NCBI GenBank assembly: GCA_046541355.1
Contig: JBKHDM010000040.1
Coordinates: forward strand, 1-27,058
Length of the DNA: 27,058 nt
Origin: CAYZHV01 sp046541355
Lineage (GTDB): Bacteria > Spirochaetota > Spirochaetia > DSM-27196 > Alkalispirochaetaceae
Direction: 5' to 3'
The translations under genes and the position numbers were made by a program. This document shows, piece by piece, positions 1 through 7,977 of the stretch. Position 1 is the first letter of the stretch. Each line of letters begins with the position of its first letter. The notes under the pieces are model-generated. The model had not been told where the DNA came from, searched no databases, and saw only the letters and a list, made by a program, of their open reading frames with translations.

Positions 1-267
1 GGCGCGCTCACTCCTCGATACGATCCGCTGCGCGTCGCTCTCGTTTACCCCGAAGGCGCCAAGAAGGGTCTGGGAGAGAAACCGCTCCTCCCCGGGAGCG
101 ATTGACAAAAAACCGCTGTGTTCCTCCGGTATGAGCGATGCGAGCTCCTCCGGCTCGCGGTCGGGAACCGTTGCGCACCCGGCGACCAGAAGAATCAGCA
201 GCGCTACCGGAAGTAGTTTAGCCGACGCGCTCGAGGGCGAGTCGTACGTCCTCTCCACCGATCTCAT
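1..267 (-). CDS. Lipoprotein of unknown function (N-terminal part, runs off the window)
   Basis: Seen: an open minus-strand frame of 89 codons, continuing past base 1. It begins at ATG 267 after a GAAGGAG Shine-Dalgarno about 9 nt upstream, inside the end of ileS, giving a 50-nt overlap. The protein has a polar start, a hydrophobic run (LLPVALLILLVAG) and a lipobox LVAGC with the acceptor Cys at residue 31, followed by an acidic stretch (PDREPEEL). Known: such a lipobox predicts lipidation by Lgt and cleavage by LspA, anchoring the mature protein in a membrane facing the periplasm. The visible mature part (about 59 residues) matches no family I recognise. A GTG at 258 is an alternative start. 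It is the last visible gene of the long minus-strand operon, and its start inside ileS suggests translational coupling. Confidence 0.7.
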   Translation of the reverse strand, partial: MRSVERTYDSPSSASAKLLPVALLILLVAGCATVPDREPEELASLIPEEHSGFLSIAPGEERFLSQTLLGAFGVNESDAQRIVSRSERA

Positions 268-3200
268 AGGTTTCGGCTCCTTCTCCCGGTTCCCGGTGTA
301 CCTTTTCCGCGAGGGTCTCACTGGCGAGGTAATCCTCGAACATCTCCACCGCTCCCGCAAGCTCCGGCCCCGCATCGAGGTAGAGGGCGATCCGGTCGGA
401 GACCTCCAGGCCGGTCTCCTTGCGCAGGTTCTGTACCAGGCGGATCAAATCGCGAACCAGCCCCTCCTTTTTGAGCTCCTCGGAGATTTCCGGGTCCAGG
501 GCAACGGTAAGGGACGCCTCGTTCAGGACTTTGAGATTGTGCTTCTCCCTGCGCTGAACCTCGATGCTCTCGCTGGTAATGTCGAAACTCCGCCCGTCGA
601 GGTCAAGATTGAGGGTGCCGCCCTCCAGGAGGGTCTGGATCTCCCCGGGCGAGAGTGCCTCGATTCGCTCTTTCGCCTGCTTCATATCCTTGCCCAGCGC
701 CTTTCCGAGGATACGGTAGTTCGGCTTCGCCTGATACTCGACGAGCTCCTCCTCGTTTTCCCGGAAGATCACCTCTTTGACGTTGAGCTCTTCCCGGATC
801 ATGTCCTCCATCTCCCGGAGGATCCGTCGTTCCTGCTCGTCCCGGGTAACCAGATGGATCGCCTGGAGGGGCTGGCGGATCTTGAGGTTGTGCAGGCTCC
901 GGATCGCCCTGCCCATGCTGACCGCCTTTCGGGTAGTCGCCATCTTCTGCTCGAGCTCAAAGTCCCTGAGCGCCTCCCGGCTTACCGGGTAGTCGCAGAG
1001 GTGGACCGACTCGGGATCGCCCTCTTTTCGCAGATTGCGATAGATCTCCTCGGTAACAAAGGGGATGATCGGCGCCGCCACGGTGGTGAGCTTGAGGAGC
1101 ACCGCGTAGAGGGTTTCGTACGCCTGTCTCTTGTCACTGTCGTTTTCGCTCTTCCAGAATCGGCGGCGGGAGCGGCGGATGTACCAGTTGTTGAGCAGGT
1201 CGATAAAGTCGACCACCGGGTCGATCGCCCTCTGCATGTCGTAGGCGTCGAGATAGCTGGTCACGTCGGCGACGAGGCGCTCCACCTCGGAGAGGATCCA
1301 TCGGTCGAGGGGATTACCCGGGTCTTCCGGGGCGCCGGTCGGCTCCACCTCGTCAATATTGGCGTAGGTTACAAAGAAACTGTAGGCGTTCCAGAGGGGA
1401 ATGAGCACCGTCTTGAGAACCTCCCGGACCCCGTCGTCGGAGTACTTGAGGTCCTCCGCCTTTACGACCGTGGAGTTCATGAGAAAGAGCCGAAGGGCGT
1501 CTGCACCGAACTCGTTGATCACCTCTTCGGGATCGGTGTAGTTGCGCTCGCTCTTGCTCATCTTCTTTCCGTCGGCGGCGAGAACCAGCCCGTTTACCAC
1601 GACGTTCTCGAAGGCGGGCTTCTCAAAGAGCGCCGCGGCGAGGACCGTAAGGGTGTAAAACCAGCCCCGCGTCTGATCGAGGCCCTCGCAGATAAAATCG
1701 GCGGGAAAGTTGCTCTCAAACTGCTCCTTGTTCTCTATCGGGTAGTGGCTCTGGGCGTAGGGCATCGCCCCGGACTCGAACCAGCAGTCGAGGACCTCCG
1801 GTACCCGGCGCATCGTTCCCTTGCCGTCGGGAGAGGGCCAGGTGATCTCGTCAACAAAGTGCTTGTGCAGATCCTCGACGCGCTTACCGCTTTTCGCCTC
1901 GAGCTCTTCCCTCGAGCCGATCACCTCGATGTAGTCGCTCCCGTCGCACTTCCAGACCGGGATCGGGTTACCCCAGAACCGGTTGCGGCTGATCGCCCAG
2001 TCCCGGGCGCCCTCGAGCCACTTGCCGAAACGCCCCTGCTGCAGGTGGTTTGGTACCCAGTTGATCTGATTGTTCGCCTGGAGCATCGCCGACTTCACCT
2101 TCTCGATGTCCACGAACCAGGAGGAGATCGCCCGGTAGATGAGAGGCTTCTTGGTCCGGTAGCAGTGGGGATACGGGTGAAGGTAGTTCTCCCGTTTTAC
2201 CAGAGCGCCCCGCTCCTTGAGGTCCTTGATGATCTCCTTGTCCGCGTCCTTTACGTAGAGCCCCTCATAGTCGGGGATCTCACCGGTAAAGCGTGCTTCC
2301 GGGTCGATGGGAACGAGAACCGGCAGGCCCGATTCCTTGAGTACGTTGTAGTCCTCCTCACCGAAGCCCGGGGCGATGTGGACAATGCCGGTTCCATCCT
2401 CGGTGGTGACGTAGTCGGCGAGGTGGACCCGGAAGGCGCCTTCGGAGGCGAGCTCCTGGAAATAGGGAAACAGCGGCTCGTACTCGATCCCCTCGAGCTT
2501 GGTGCCGGGAAAGGATTCGAGGATTTCGTAGTCCTCCTCGGACTTGTAGTACGCCCCGAGGCGGCTGCGGGCGAGGATAAAACGGCTGTTTCCATCCTGG
2601 ACTTTTACGTAGTCGATCTGCGGTCCCACCGCGAGGCCGAGGTTACTCGGGAGGGTCCAGGGAGTGGTGGTCCAGGCGAGAATATGGGTGTCCACCTCCC
2701 CCTTCACGCTAAACTTTACGGTAATCGCCGGGTCGTGAACCTCTTTGTATCCCCCGAGATTGACCTCGAAGTTGGATAGCGGAGTGGCGAGAGCAGGACT
2801 GTAGGGGAGAATGTAGTGCCCCTCGTAGATGAGCCCCTTCTCGTAGAGCCGCTTGAAGACCCACCAGATCGACTCCATGTAGTCCGGGTCCATCGTCTTG
2901 TAATCGTTATCGAAGTCGACCCAGCGGCCGAGGCGGGTGACGATCCGCCGCCACTCATCGGTAAAGCGAAGCACGATCGAGCGGCACGCCTCGTTGAACT
3001 TTGCCACGCCGTAGGACTCGATCTCGCTCTTGCCGGAGATCCCGAGCTCCTTCTCCATCTCGTACTCTACCGGCAGACCGTGACAGTCCCAGCCGAAGCG
3101 ACGCTCAACCCGCTTGCCCTTCATCGTCTGGTAGCGCGGAATGATGTCCTTTATCGTCCCTGGAACGAAGTGACCAAAGTGGGGCAGACCGGTCGCAAAG

Positions 3201-3343
3201 GGAGGGCCGTCATAGAAAACAAAGCTCTCGCTACCGTGTCGCTGCTCGACAGATCGCTCAAACACCCGGTTCTCTTCCCAGAACTTGAGGACATTCTCCT
3301 CCATGGCGGGAAAGCTCACCTTTGGGTCAACGGGAGAATACAA
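218..3343 (-). CDS. ileS: Isoleucyl-tRNA synthetase, long eukaryote-like (IleS2) type
   Basis: Charges tRNA-Ile with isoleucine in the cytoplasm. Seen: about 1041 aa with the class Ia signatures: a HIGH-type motif as PHFGH near residue 55-60 (within DGPPFATGLPHFGH) and KMSKS near residue 595 (KKMSKSERNYTDP). Between them lies the CP1 editing region, with WTTTPWTLPSN and a GTGIVHIAPGFGEEDY stretch. The C-terminus has an anticodon-binding domain and no obvious zinc-binding Cys cluster. Known: this length and the SERNYTDP context fit the eukaryote-like bacterial class, which includes mupirocin-insensitive enzymes, rather than the shorter E. coli-like class. Start choice: AGGAGG lies 6 nt before a TTG at 3343; an in-frame TTG at 3349 directly abuts the Shine-Dalgarno and is less likely. 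The PASTA gene ends 27 bp upstream; a lipoprotein gene overlaps the 3' end. Confidence 0.97.
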   Translation of the reverse strand: MYSPVDPKVSFPAMEENVLKFWEENRVFERSVEQRHGSESFVFYDGPPFATGLPHFGHFVPGTIKDIIPRYQTMKGKRVERRFGWDCHGLPVEYEMEKELGISGKSEIESYGVAKFNEACRSIVLRFTDEWRRIVTRLGRWVDFDNDYKTMDPDYMESIWWVFKRLYEKGLIYEGHYILPYSPALATPLSNFEVNLGGYKEVHDPAITVKFSVKGEVDTHILAWTTTPWTLPSNLGLAVGPQIDYVKVQDGNSRFILARSRLGAYYKSEEDYEILESFPGTKLEGIEYEPLFPYFQELASEGAFRVHLADYVTTEDGTGIVHIAPGFGEEDYNVLKESGLPVLVPIDPEARFTGEIPDYEGLYVKDADKEIIKDLKERGALVKRENYLHPYPHCYRTKKPLIYRAISSWFVDIEKVKSAMLQANNQINWVPNHLQQGRFGKWLEGARDWAISRNRFWGNPIPVWKCDGSDYIEVIGSREELEAKSGKRVEDLHKHFVDEITWPSPDGKGTMRRVPEVLDCWFESGAMPYAQSHYPIENKEQFESNFPADFICEGLDQTRGWFYTLTVLAAALFEKPAFENVVVNGLVLAADGKKMSKSERNYTDPEEVINEFGADALRLFLMNSTVVKAEDLKYSDDGVREVLKTVLIPLWNAYSFFVTYANIDEVEPTGAPEDPGNPLDRWILSEVERLVADVTSYLDAYDMQRAIDPVVDFIDLLNNWYIRRSRRRFWKSENDSDKRQAYETLYAVLLKLTTVAAPIIPFVTEEIYRNLRKEGDPESVHLCDYPVSREALRDFELEQKMATTRKAVSMGRAIRSLHNLKIRQPLQAIHLVTRDEQERRILREMEDMIREELNVKEVIFRENEEELVEYQAKPNYRILGKALGKDMKQAKERIEALSPGEIQTLLEGGTLNLDLDGRSFDITSESIEVQRREKHNLKVLNEASLTVALDPEISEELKKEGLVRDLIRLVQNLRKETGLEVSDRIALYLDAGPELAGAVEMFEDYLASETLAEKVHREPGEGAETYEIGGEDVRLALERVG

Positions 3344-3370
3344 AACCAACCTCCTACAATCCGGCGCGCA

Positions 3371-4417
3371 CTAATCTTGTTCGTCCGCTGTGAGAACCAC
3401 GGTCCGAACCACCTCGGTATCGAAGCGGTAGAGGACAAGGGTCGTTCCCGCAGGTTCGTCGTAGGGAACCGAAATCCGTCCGCCCGGATGGACCATGGAA
3501 AACAGGACAACCTCATCACCCTCGGGACGGACCGCCACGAGGGAGAGATTGACACCCACCGCGTAGTTCGGCAGCACTCTGTCAAAGAGTCCGAAGACGT
3601 TCTGCTCCTCCGACGCCTCCCCTGGAGTCATTGTCAGTTGAACATTGGTCCCCGCTGCGACCTGAGTCCCCGGTTCCGGAGCTTGTCCGACAACCGTCCC
3701 CGGCGGGTTTTCTCCGGTCACCGCGGGATCATTGGTGATGGAAAAGGTGAAGGGGATGTCCGCGCGGGCAAGGGCCGGCAACACCTCCTGCCAGGAGAGC
3801 CCGACGTAGGAGTCAAGCTCCTCCCGCAGCGCCTCGGGGCCGCGGCTCACAACAAAATCGAGTTCCGTCGGACCGCTGAGTTCCATTCCCGCCTCCGGGG
3901 ACTGCTCTATAATCGTTCCCGCCTCGGAGGCGTCGTAGACGTAGCTCACGTTGTCAATGGTCAGCAACGCGTCAAAGGAGGAAAAGAGGGTGCGCAACTC
4001 GTTTCGAACATCGTCGAGATCCCGGCCGATGTACTCGCCGACGGTATCGACCACCGCCCCCTGGCTCACCACGAGATTGATACGCTTACCCGCTCGCACC
4101 GACGTTCCCGGGGCCGGCTCCTGCTGCACCACCCGCCCCTTCAAGGTGGGGTCGGAGAAGTAGCGCTGTTGCACCTCGGGAAAGAGGTTGCGGTCCTGCA
4201 GAGCGACAAGGGCGTCTACCAGCTCGAGCCTCTCCACGTCCGGGACCATCGTCTCCTCCGCTCCCCGGAGGGAGAGAAGAAAGGTGGTCAGACCGGCGAT
4301 AAAGGTGAGAATGACAACGCCCAGGAGGGCAATAACGGTAATCTTGAAGTACCGGTGCTCCGGTTGGTCGTCGTACCTCGGGCCCAGGTCTTTCAAGCGG
4401 CTCCAGAATAGATTCAT
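3371..4417 (-). CDS. PASTA-domain membrane protein without a kinase domain
   Basis: Seen: 348 aa with a short basic cytoplasmic N-terminus, one transmembrane helix (about residues 25-48, ITVIALLGVVILTFIAGLTT) and three extracytoplasmic PASTA-like repeats at about 56-120, 121-195 and 203-268. Each ends in the usual pattern (VVQQEPAPGTSVRAGKRINL, IIEQSPEAGMEL, VVGQAPEPGTQVAAGTNVQL). A C-terminal beta-rich domain of about 80 residues follows that I do not recognise. Known: PASTA repeats bind peptidoglycan or muropeptides and are usually attached to Ser/Thr kinases or penicillin-binding proteins; neither is present here. Inferred role: cell-wall binding or sensing. ATG 4417 forms an ATGA overlap with the fmt stop and has GAGAGG just upstream, so it is preferred over the upstream in-frame ATG at 4492. 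ileS follows after 27 bp. Confidence 0.85.
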   Translation of the reverse strand: MNLFWSRLKDLGPRYDDQPEHRYFKITVIALLGVVILTFIAGLTTFLLSLRGAEETMVPDVERLELVDALVALQDRNLFPEVQQRYFSDPTLKGRVVQQEPAPGTSVRAGKRINLVVSQGAVVDTVGEYIGRDLDDVRNELRTLFSSFDALLTIDNVSYVYDASEAGTIIEQSPEAGMELSGPTELDFVVSRGPEALREELDSYVGLSWQEVLPALARADIPFTFSITNDPAVTGENPPGTVVGQAPEPGTQVAAGTNVQLTMTPGEASEEQNVFGLFDRVLPNYAVGVNLSLVAVRPEGDEVVLFSMVHPGGRISVPYDEPAGTTLVLYRFDTEVVRTVVLTADEQD

Positions 4418-5409
4418 TTCCTCTCGGACTCCTTGGACGCGCCGAGTAACGCCGACATCAATTCGGGATTTCCGTTGATAAAAGCGTCCCATGCCATGGG
4501 CCTGCGGGCCGGGGCCTGCAACCGGGTTACGCCGAGCGCGCCACCGCCTGTTTGTATCAGAATTCCAAAATCCTTGTCTACACCGAGCACCCGACCCGGA
4601 ACCGCCTCAGGGGCGCCCCGCTCTTCCGTGAACCGCTCGAGAACCTCCCGGTGGAGCGCCTCCGGGGCCGGCGCTCCGGCGTGGATAATCAACTGCTCCC
4701 CCTCCCATCTCGTACGGGCGAGGGGCCAGGGGGTGTAGGCGCGGATCATGCGGTCGATCCTCTCCGCCGACTCCCGCCAGTCGATCCAGCTCTCCTCCTT
4801 GGTGAGAAAGGAGCAGTAGCTCGCCTGGGACTCCTCCTGAGGCACCTCTCTCGCCTCCCCCGCCTCGATAGCGTCGACCACCTCGACAATCATCCGCGCC
4901 CCCTCCTCTCCGGCCCATTCGGTGAGCTCGCCGGCACGCTCCCGACCCTCGAGGGGACGCTCGAGCTGAAGCAGGATAGCCCCGGCGTCCATCTCCAGGG
5001 CAAGGCGCTGGACGGTAATGCCGGTCTTCTCCTCCCCCGCGAGAATCGCCGCGGGTATCGGAGCAGGGCCACGGTACTTGGGCAGCAGCGAAGGATGGAG
5101 GTTGATGCCCCCGGCGGGAAAGAGGGAGAGGAACTTCGGTCCGAAGATCTTCCCGTAGGCGACACAGACGAGAAGCTCCGGCTCCAGGGCTGCGACCGCC
5201 TGCCTCGCCGCGGCGTCGAGGCGCTGGGGCTGCAGGAGGGGGAGGGAGAGCGCCTCGGCCTGCTCCTTGACCGGTGAGGGGCGCGGTTTTCTGCCCCGGC
5301 CGCTACCCCGGTCGGGATTGGTGAGGACACCGACGACGGTGTGGGCCGCCGCGAGGAGCCGAAGCGCCGGAACCGCGATCTCCGGGGTGCCGGCGTACAG
5401 CACTCTCAT
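4414..5409 (-). CDS. fmt: Methionyl-tRNA formyltransferase
   Basis: Formylates the amino group of Met-tRNAfMet using 10-formyl-tetrahydrofolate, making the bacterial initiator tRNA. Seen: 331 aa. The N-terminal Rossmann-type domain begins MRVLYAGTPEIAVPAL. The formyltransferase signature SLLPKYRGPAPI lies at about 107-118, with the expected catalytic Asn103, His105 and Asp141 (NLHPS and EMDAGAIL). The C-terminal half carries the usual tRNA-binding domain (YTPWPLARTRWEG onward). Length is normal for the family. It overlaps def upstream and the PASTA gene downstream, each by an ATGA junction. The def-fmt pair is the classic functional pair, since the formyl group Fmt adds is removed by Def. Confidence 0.97.
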   Translation of the reverse strand: MRVLYAGTPEIAVPALRLLAAAHTVVGVLTNPDRGSGRGRKPRPSPVKEQAEALSLPLLQPQRLDAAARQAVAALEPELLVCVAYGKIFGPKFLSLFPAGGINLHPSLLPKYRGPAPIPAAILAGEEKTGITVQRLALEMDAGAILLQLERPLEGRERAGELTEWAGEEGARMIVEVVDAIEAGEAREVPQEESQASYCSFLTKEESWIDWRESAERIDRMIRAYTPWPLARTRWEGEQLIIHAGAPAPEALHREVLERFTEERGAPEAVPGRVLGVDKDFGILIQTGGGALGVTRLQAPARRPMAWDAFINGNPELMSALLGASKESERK

Positions 5410-5891
5410 GAGACCGGCTTCTTGTACTTCTTCATCAGACGCTCGCGCTTCGCATCACTGAGATGGTCGGTAAAGAGCACGCCGTTGAGATGGTCGAACT
5501 CATGGAGGATCACCCGGGCGAGCATCCCGTCGGCCTCGAGGCTGAAAGGGCGTCCCCGCTCGTTGAACGCCTGGACGCTCACCGCCGCCGGCCGCTTGAC
5601 CTCGGCGTACACCCCGGGGATGCTCAGACACCCCTCCTCGATCACGCTCTCCTCCATGGAGGTCCCGAGGATCTCGGGGTTGATGAAGACCCGGGGTTTG
5701 TCATCCCGCAGGTAGACCACGAATATGCGGCTGAGGACGTTGATCTGCGGTGCGGCGAGGCCTATCCCGTCGTGGTACTGCACCGCCTCCACCATCCGGC
5801 CGGCGAGCAGGCGCGTCTGTTCGTCGATCTCCTTGACCGCCGCCGCCTTGGTCGTGAGCACCTCATCCGGGACATATACGAGTTCGAGCAT
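5406..5891 (-). CDS. def: Peptide deformylase
   Basis: Removes the N-formyl group from nascent proteins; a metal-dependent cytoplasmic enzyme. Seen: 161 aa with all three motifs: GIGLAAPQ (42-49), EGCLS with metal-ligand Cys88 (86-90), and HEFDH with the two His ligands and catalytic Glu (130-134). The frame stays open upstream to 6149, but that part overlaps the end of priA and has no deformylase similarity. ATG 5891 gives the normal N-terminus (MLELVYVPDEVL) and follows a purine-rich AGGATAGGGG. Its stop overlaps fmt (ATGA). The 61-bp gap to priA is the widest in this cluster below cdaA, so a secondary promoter there is possible but unproven. Confidence 0.97.
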   Translation of the reverse strand: MLELVYVPDEVLTTKAAAVKEIDEQTRLLAGRMVEAVQYHDGIGLAAPQINVLSRIFVVYLRDDKPRVFINPEILGTSMEESVIEEGCLSIPGVYAEVKRPAAVSVQAFNERGRPFSLEADGMLARVILHEFDHLNGVLFTDHLSDAKRERLMKKYKKPVS

Positions 5892-5952
5892 CGCCCCTAT
5901 CCTACTAACCCTTACCGGAAGTTGTCCACTCTCCAATCCCCGACGAGGCGCC

Positions 5953-7974
5953 TCACAGCAGCGCCACCGGGTCGACGTCGATCTCCAGATGGAGGGAGGC
6001 GGGGATCGCCACCGCCTCGAGGGTGGCTCGCAGGGGGCGATGGACCGATGCGAGTTCTTTCCCCTGGAGAAGAATATGCTCCCGGTAGTTACGGTTGACC
6101 CGCTCGAGGACGCAGGGCGCCGGGCCGAAGAGCCGGCGACGGGGCTCATCGAGGCGCTGCTCGAGATCCGAGGCGAGGGAGGCGGCGGTCTGCCGAACCA
6201 GCTCCCGACTGCGCCCCCGGATAATGAGACGAATCAGCCGGGAGAAGGGAGGAAAGGAGAGCTCCCGACGGGCGGCGAGCTCCTCACGGTAAAAGCGCTC
6301 GAGGTCCCCCGCCGCGGCGAGGCGGACCGCCTTGGACTCGGGCTTGTAACTCTGAATGATCACCTCTCCCTCCGGGGCAAACCGCCCCGCCCGACCTGCG
6401 ACCTGCAGGATCTGGGCAAAGGTGCGCTCGGCGGAGCGAAAGTCCGGCATGTTGAGCCCGGTGTCGGCGACAACGATCCCGACAAGTTGCACCCCCGGAA
6501 AGTTGAGCCCCTTTGAGACCATCTGGGTGCCAAGGAGCAGATCGAGCTCCCCGGCGTAAAAGGCGCGAAAGATCTCCTGGAGACTCCCCTTTTTCCGGGT
6601 GGAGTCCGAGTCCACCCTCGCGAGGCGCAGGGAGGGCAGCAGCCGCGCCACCTCCTCCTCCACCCGCTCGGTGCCGAAGCCGGCGTAGCCTACATCGAGG
6701 CTGCCGCAGTCGGGGCAGACTGAGACCGGGGAGGTTTCCCAGCCGCAGTAGTGGCAGACCGCCCTGCCGCGACTCTTGTGGTAGGTCATCGTCGCCGAGC
6801 AGCGTTCGCAGTTCATCTCGTAGCCGCAGCTGCGGCAGTGGAAAAAGCTCGAAAACCCGCGGCGATTCATAAAGAGAATGCCCTGTCGGCCCCGGCTCAC
6901 GGTCTCCTCGATGCTTGTGAGCAACCGCTTCGAGAGCAATCCCTCCTCGAGCTTCAGGTCCACCACCGTTGTCCTCGGCAGATGGCCGCCTGAGAGACGC
7001 CGGGTCAGACGGAACTCCTGCAGCGTCCCCTCGGCCATATGGTGCCACGCCTCGAGGGAGGGGGTCGCCGATCCGAGAAGCAGCCGGGCCGAGGCGTCCC
7101 TGCACCGCTTCATGGCGACCTGCCTCGCGTGGTAGCGCGGCGCGTTACCCGCCTTGTAGGAGCCCTCGTGCTCCTCGTCGACAATAATCAGCCCGAGATT
7201 GTCCACCGGGGCGAAGACCGCGCTCCTCGCGCCGAGGGCAACTCGCGCCTCTCCCCGGCGCAGCCGCTGCCACTCGGATAGACGCCGGCTCGGGGTGAGG
7301 CCGGAGTGCAGTACCGCCACGGATCCCGGAAACCGGGCGGAGAGGCTCTCGATGAGCTGATGGGTGAGGGCGATCTCCGGGACCAGATAGATAACACCCC
7401 GGCCCTCGGCGACCGTCGCTTCGGCGACCCGGATAAAGACCTCTGTTTTTCCGGAACCGGTTATCCCGTAGAGGTAGGACCAGCCCGCCCTCTCGGCGCA
7501 GATCGCCTCCACCGCCCGGGACTGCTCCTCGGAGAGGTCAAACCCCGCCGGCCGGGGGAGAGCCTCCGCAATTTCGGCGTCGGGCAAGGCGCGCTCCTGC
7601 CTCGCCCCGGGAAGCATCACCCCGAGAGCCTCTCCGAGGGAGCAGAGGTAGAGCTGGGAGAGCCAGCGGGCGAGGGTGAGCTCGGCGTCCCCGAAGATCG
7701 GCGCGGAGTCGATCACCTTGCTCACCGCTTTGAGCTCCCTCACCCCCGGGGGCGGCTCAATTCTCGTTGCCACCACCGCCCCGGCAAGGACGCGACGGCC
7801 GAACTCCGCGGTAACTCGCATGCCGACCTCTGCGGGGCTGTCGGCGAGCTGTCGATAGGTAAACGTCTGTTTCACCGGAAGGTTGAAGGCGACCTCGACA
7901 TAGGGGGCCGGCGCCGGGCCGCCCTCGAGTGCCGGCGACCTCTGCTCAGGCTGTGAGGGAACCCGGTCGGACAC
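5953..7974 (-). CDS. priA: Primosomal replication restart helicase PriA
   Basis: A 3'-to-5' DNA helicase that recognises stalled or repaired forks and reloads the replisome. Seen: 673 aa. The N-terminal 3'BD-like domain has VEVAFNLPVKQTFTY. Walker A is GITGSGKT (about 170-177) and Walker B is IIVDEEHEGSYK. The zinc domain between helicase lobes carries paired Cys: CRSCGYEMNCERC and CHYCGWETSPVSVCPDC. Helicase motifs VSKGLNFP and VAGRAGR follow. It is somewhat shorter than the E. coli enzyme, but all core motifs are present. Start is GTG 7974, with GGGGGAG 6 nt upstream; the UDG stop lies 3 bp before it. Because priA is inside a translation-rich operon, its dosage may be tied to growth rate; that is inference. 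Confidence 0.96.
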   Translation of the reverse strand: MSDRVPSQPEQRSPALEGGPAPAPYVEVAFNLPVKQTFTYRQLADSPAEVGMRVTAEFGRRVLAGAVVATRIEPPPGVRELKAVSKVIDSAPIFGDAELTLARWLSQLYLCSLGEALGVMLPGARQERALPDAEIAEALPRPAGFDLSEEQSRAVEAICAERAGWSYLYGITGSGKTEVFIRVAEATVAEGRGVIYLVPEIALTHQLIESLSARFPGSVAVLHSGLTPSRRLSEWQRLRRGEARVALGARSAVFAPVDNLGLIIVDEEHEGSYKAGNAPRYHARQVAMKRCRDASARLLLGSATPSLEAWHHMAEGTLQEFRLTRRLSGGHLPRTTVVDLKLEEGLLSKRLLTSIEETVSRGRQGILFMNRRGFSSFFHCRSCGYEMNCERCSATMTYHKSRGRAVCHYCGWETSPVSVCPDCGSLDVGYAGFGTERVEEEVARLLPSLRLARVDSDSTRKKGSLQEIFRAFYAGELDLLLGTQMVSKGLNFPGVQLVGIVVADTGLNMPDFRSAERTFAQILQVAGRAGRFAPEGEVIIQSYKPESKAVRLAAAGDLERFYREELAARRELSFPPFSRLIRLIIRGRSRELVRQTAASLASDLEQRLDEPRRRLFGPAPCVLERVNRNYREHILLQGKELASVHRPLRATLEAVAIPASLHLEIDVDPVALL

Positions 7975-7977
7975 CGG

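Noticed and set aside
131..2779. Long plus-strand open frame (882 codons) opposite ileS
   Set aside because: It is antisense to a clear ileS frame, shows no domain or Shine-Dalgarno and has the Arg/Leu/Val-rich look of a GC-rich mirror frame.
2816..4411. Plus-strand open frame of 531 codons opposite ileS and the PASTA gene
   Set aside because: Crosses two well-supported minus-strand genes and has no recognisable motif.
5899..5928. Promoter TGGACA-18-TAGGAT between priA and def
   Set aside because: Weak match, and the start point would fall on the def ATG; the gap is only 61 bp, so read-through is simpler. Kept only as a possibility.
5892..6149. N-terminal extension of peptide deformylase
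   Set aside because: The upstream part of the frame lies inside priA and has no deformylase similarity; ATG 5891 gives the family N-terminus.
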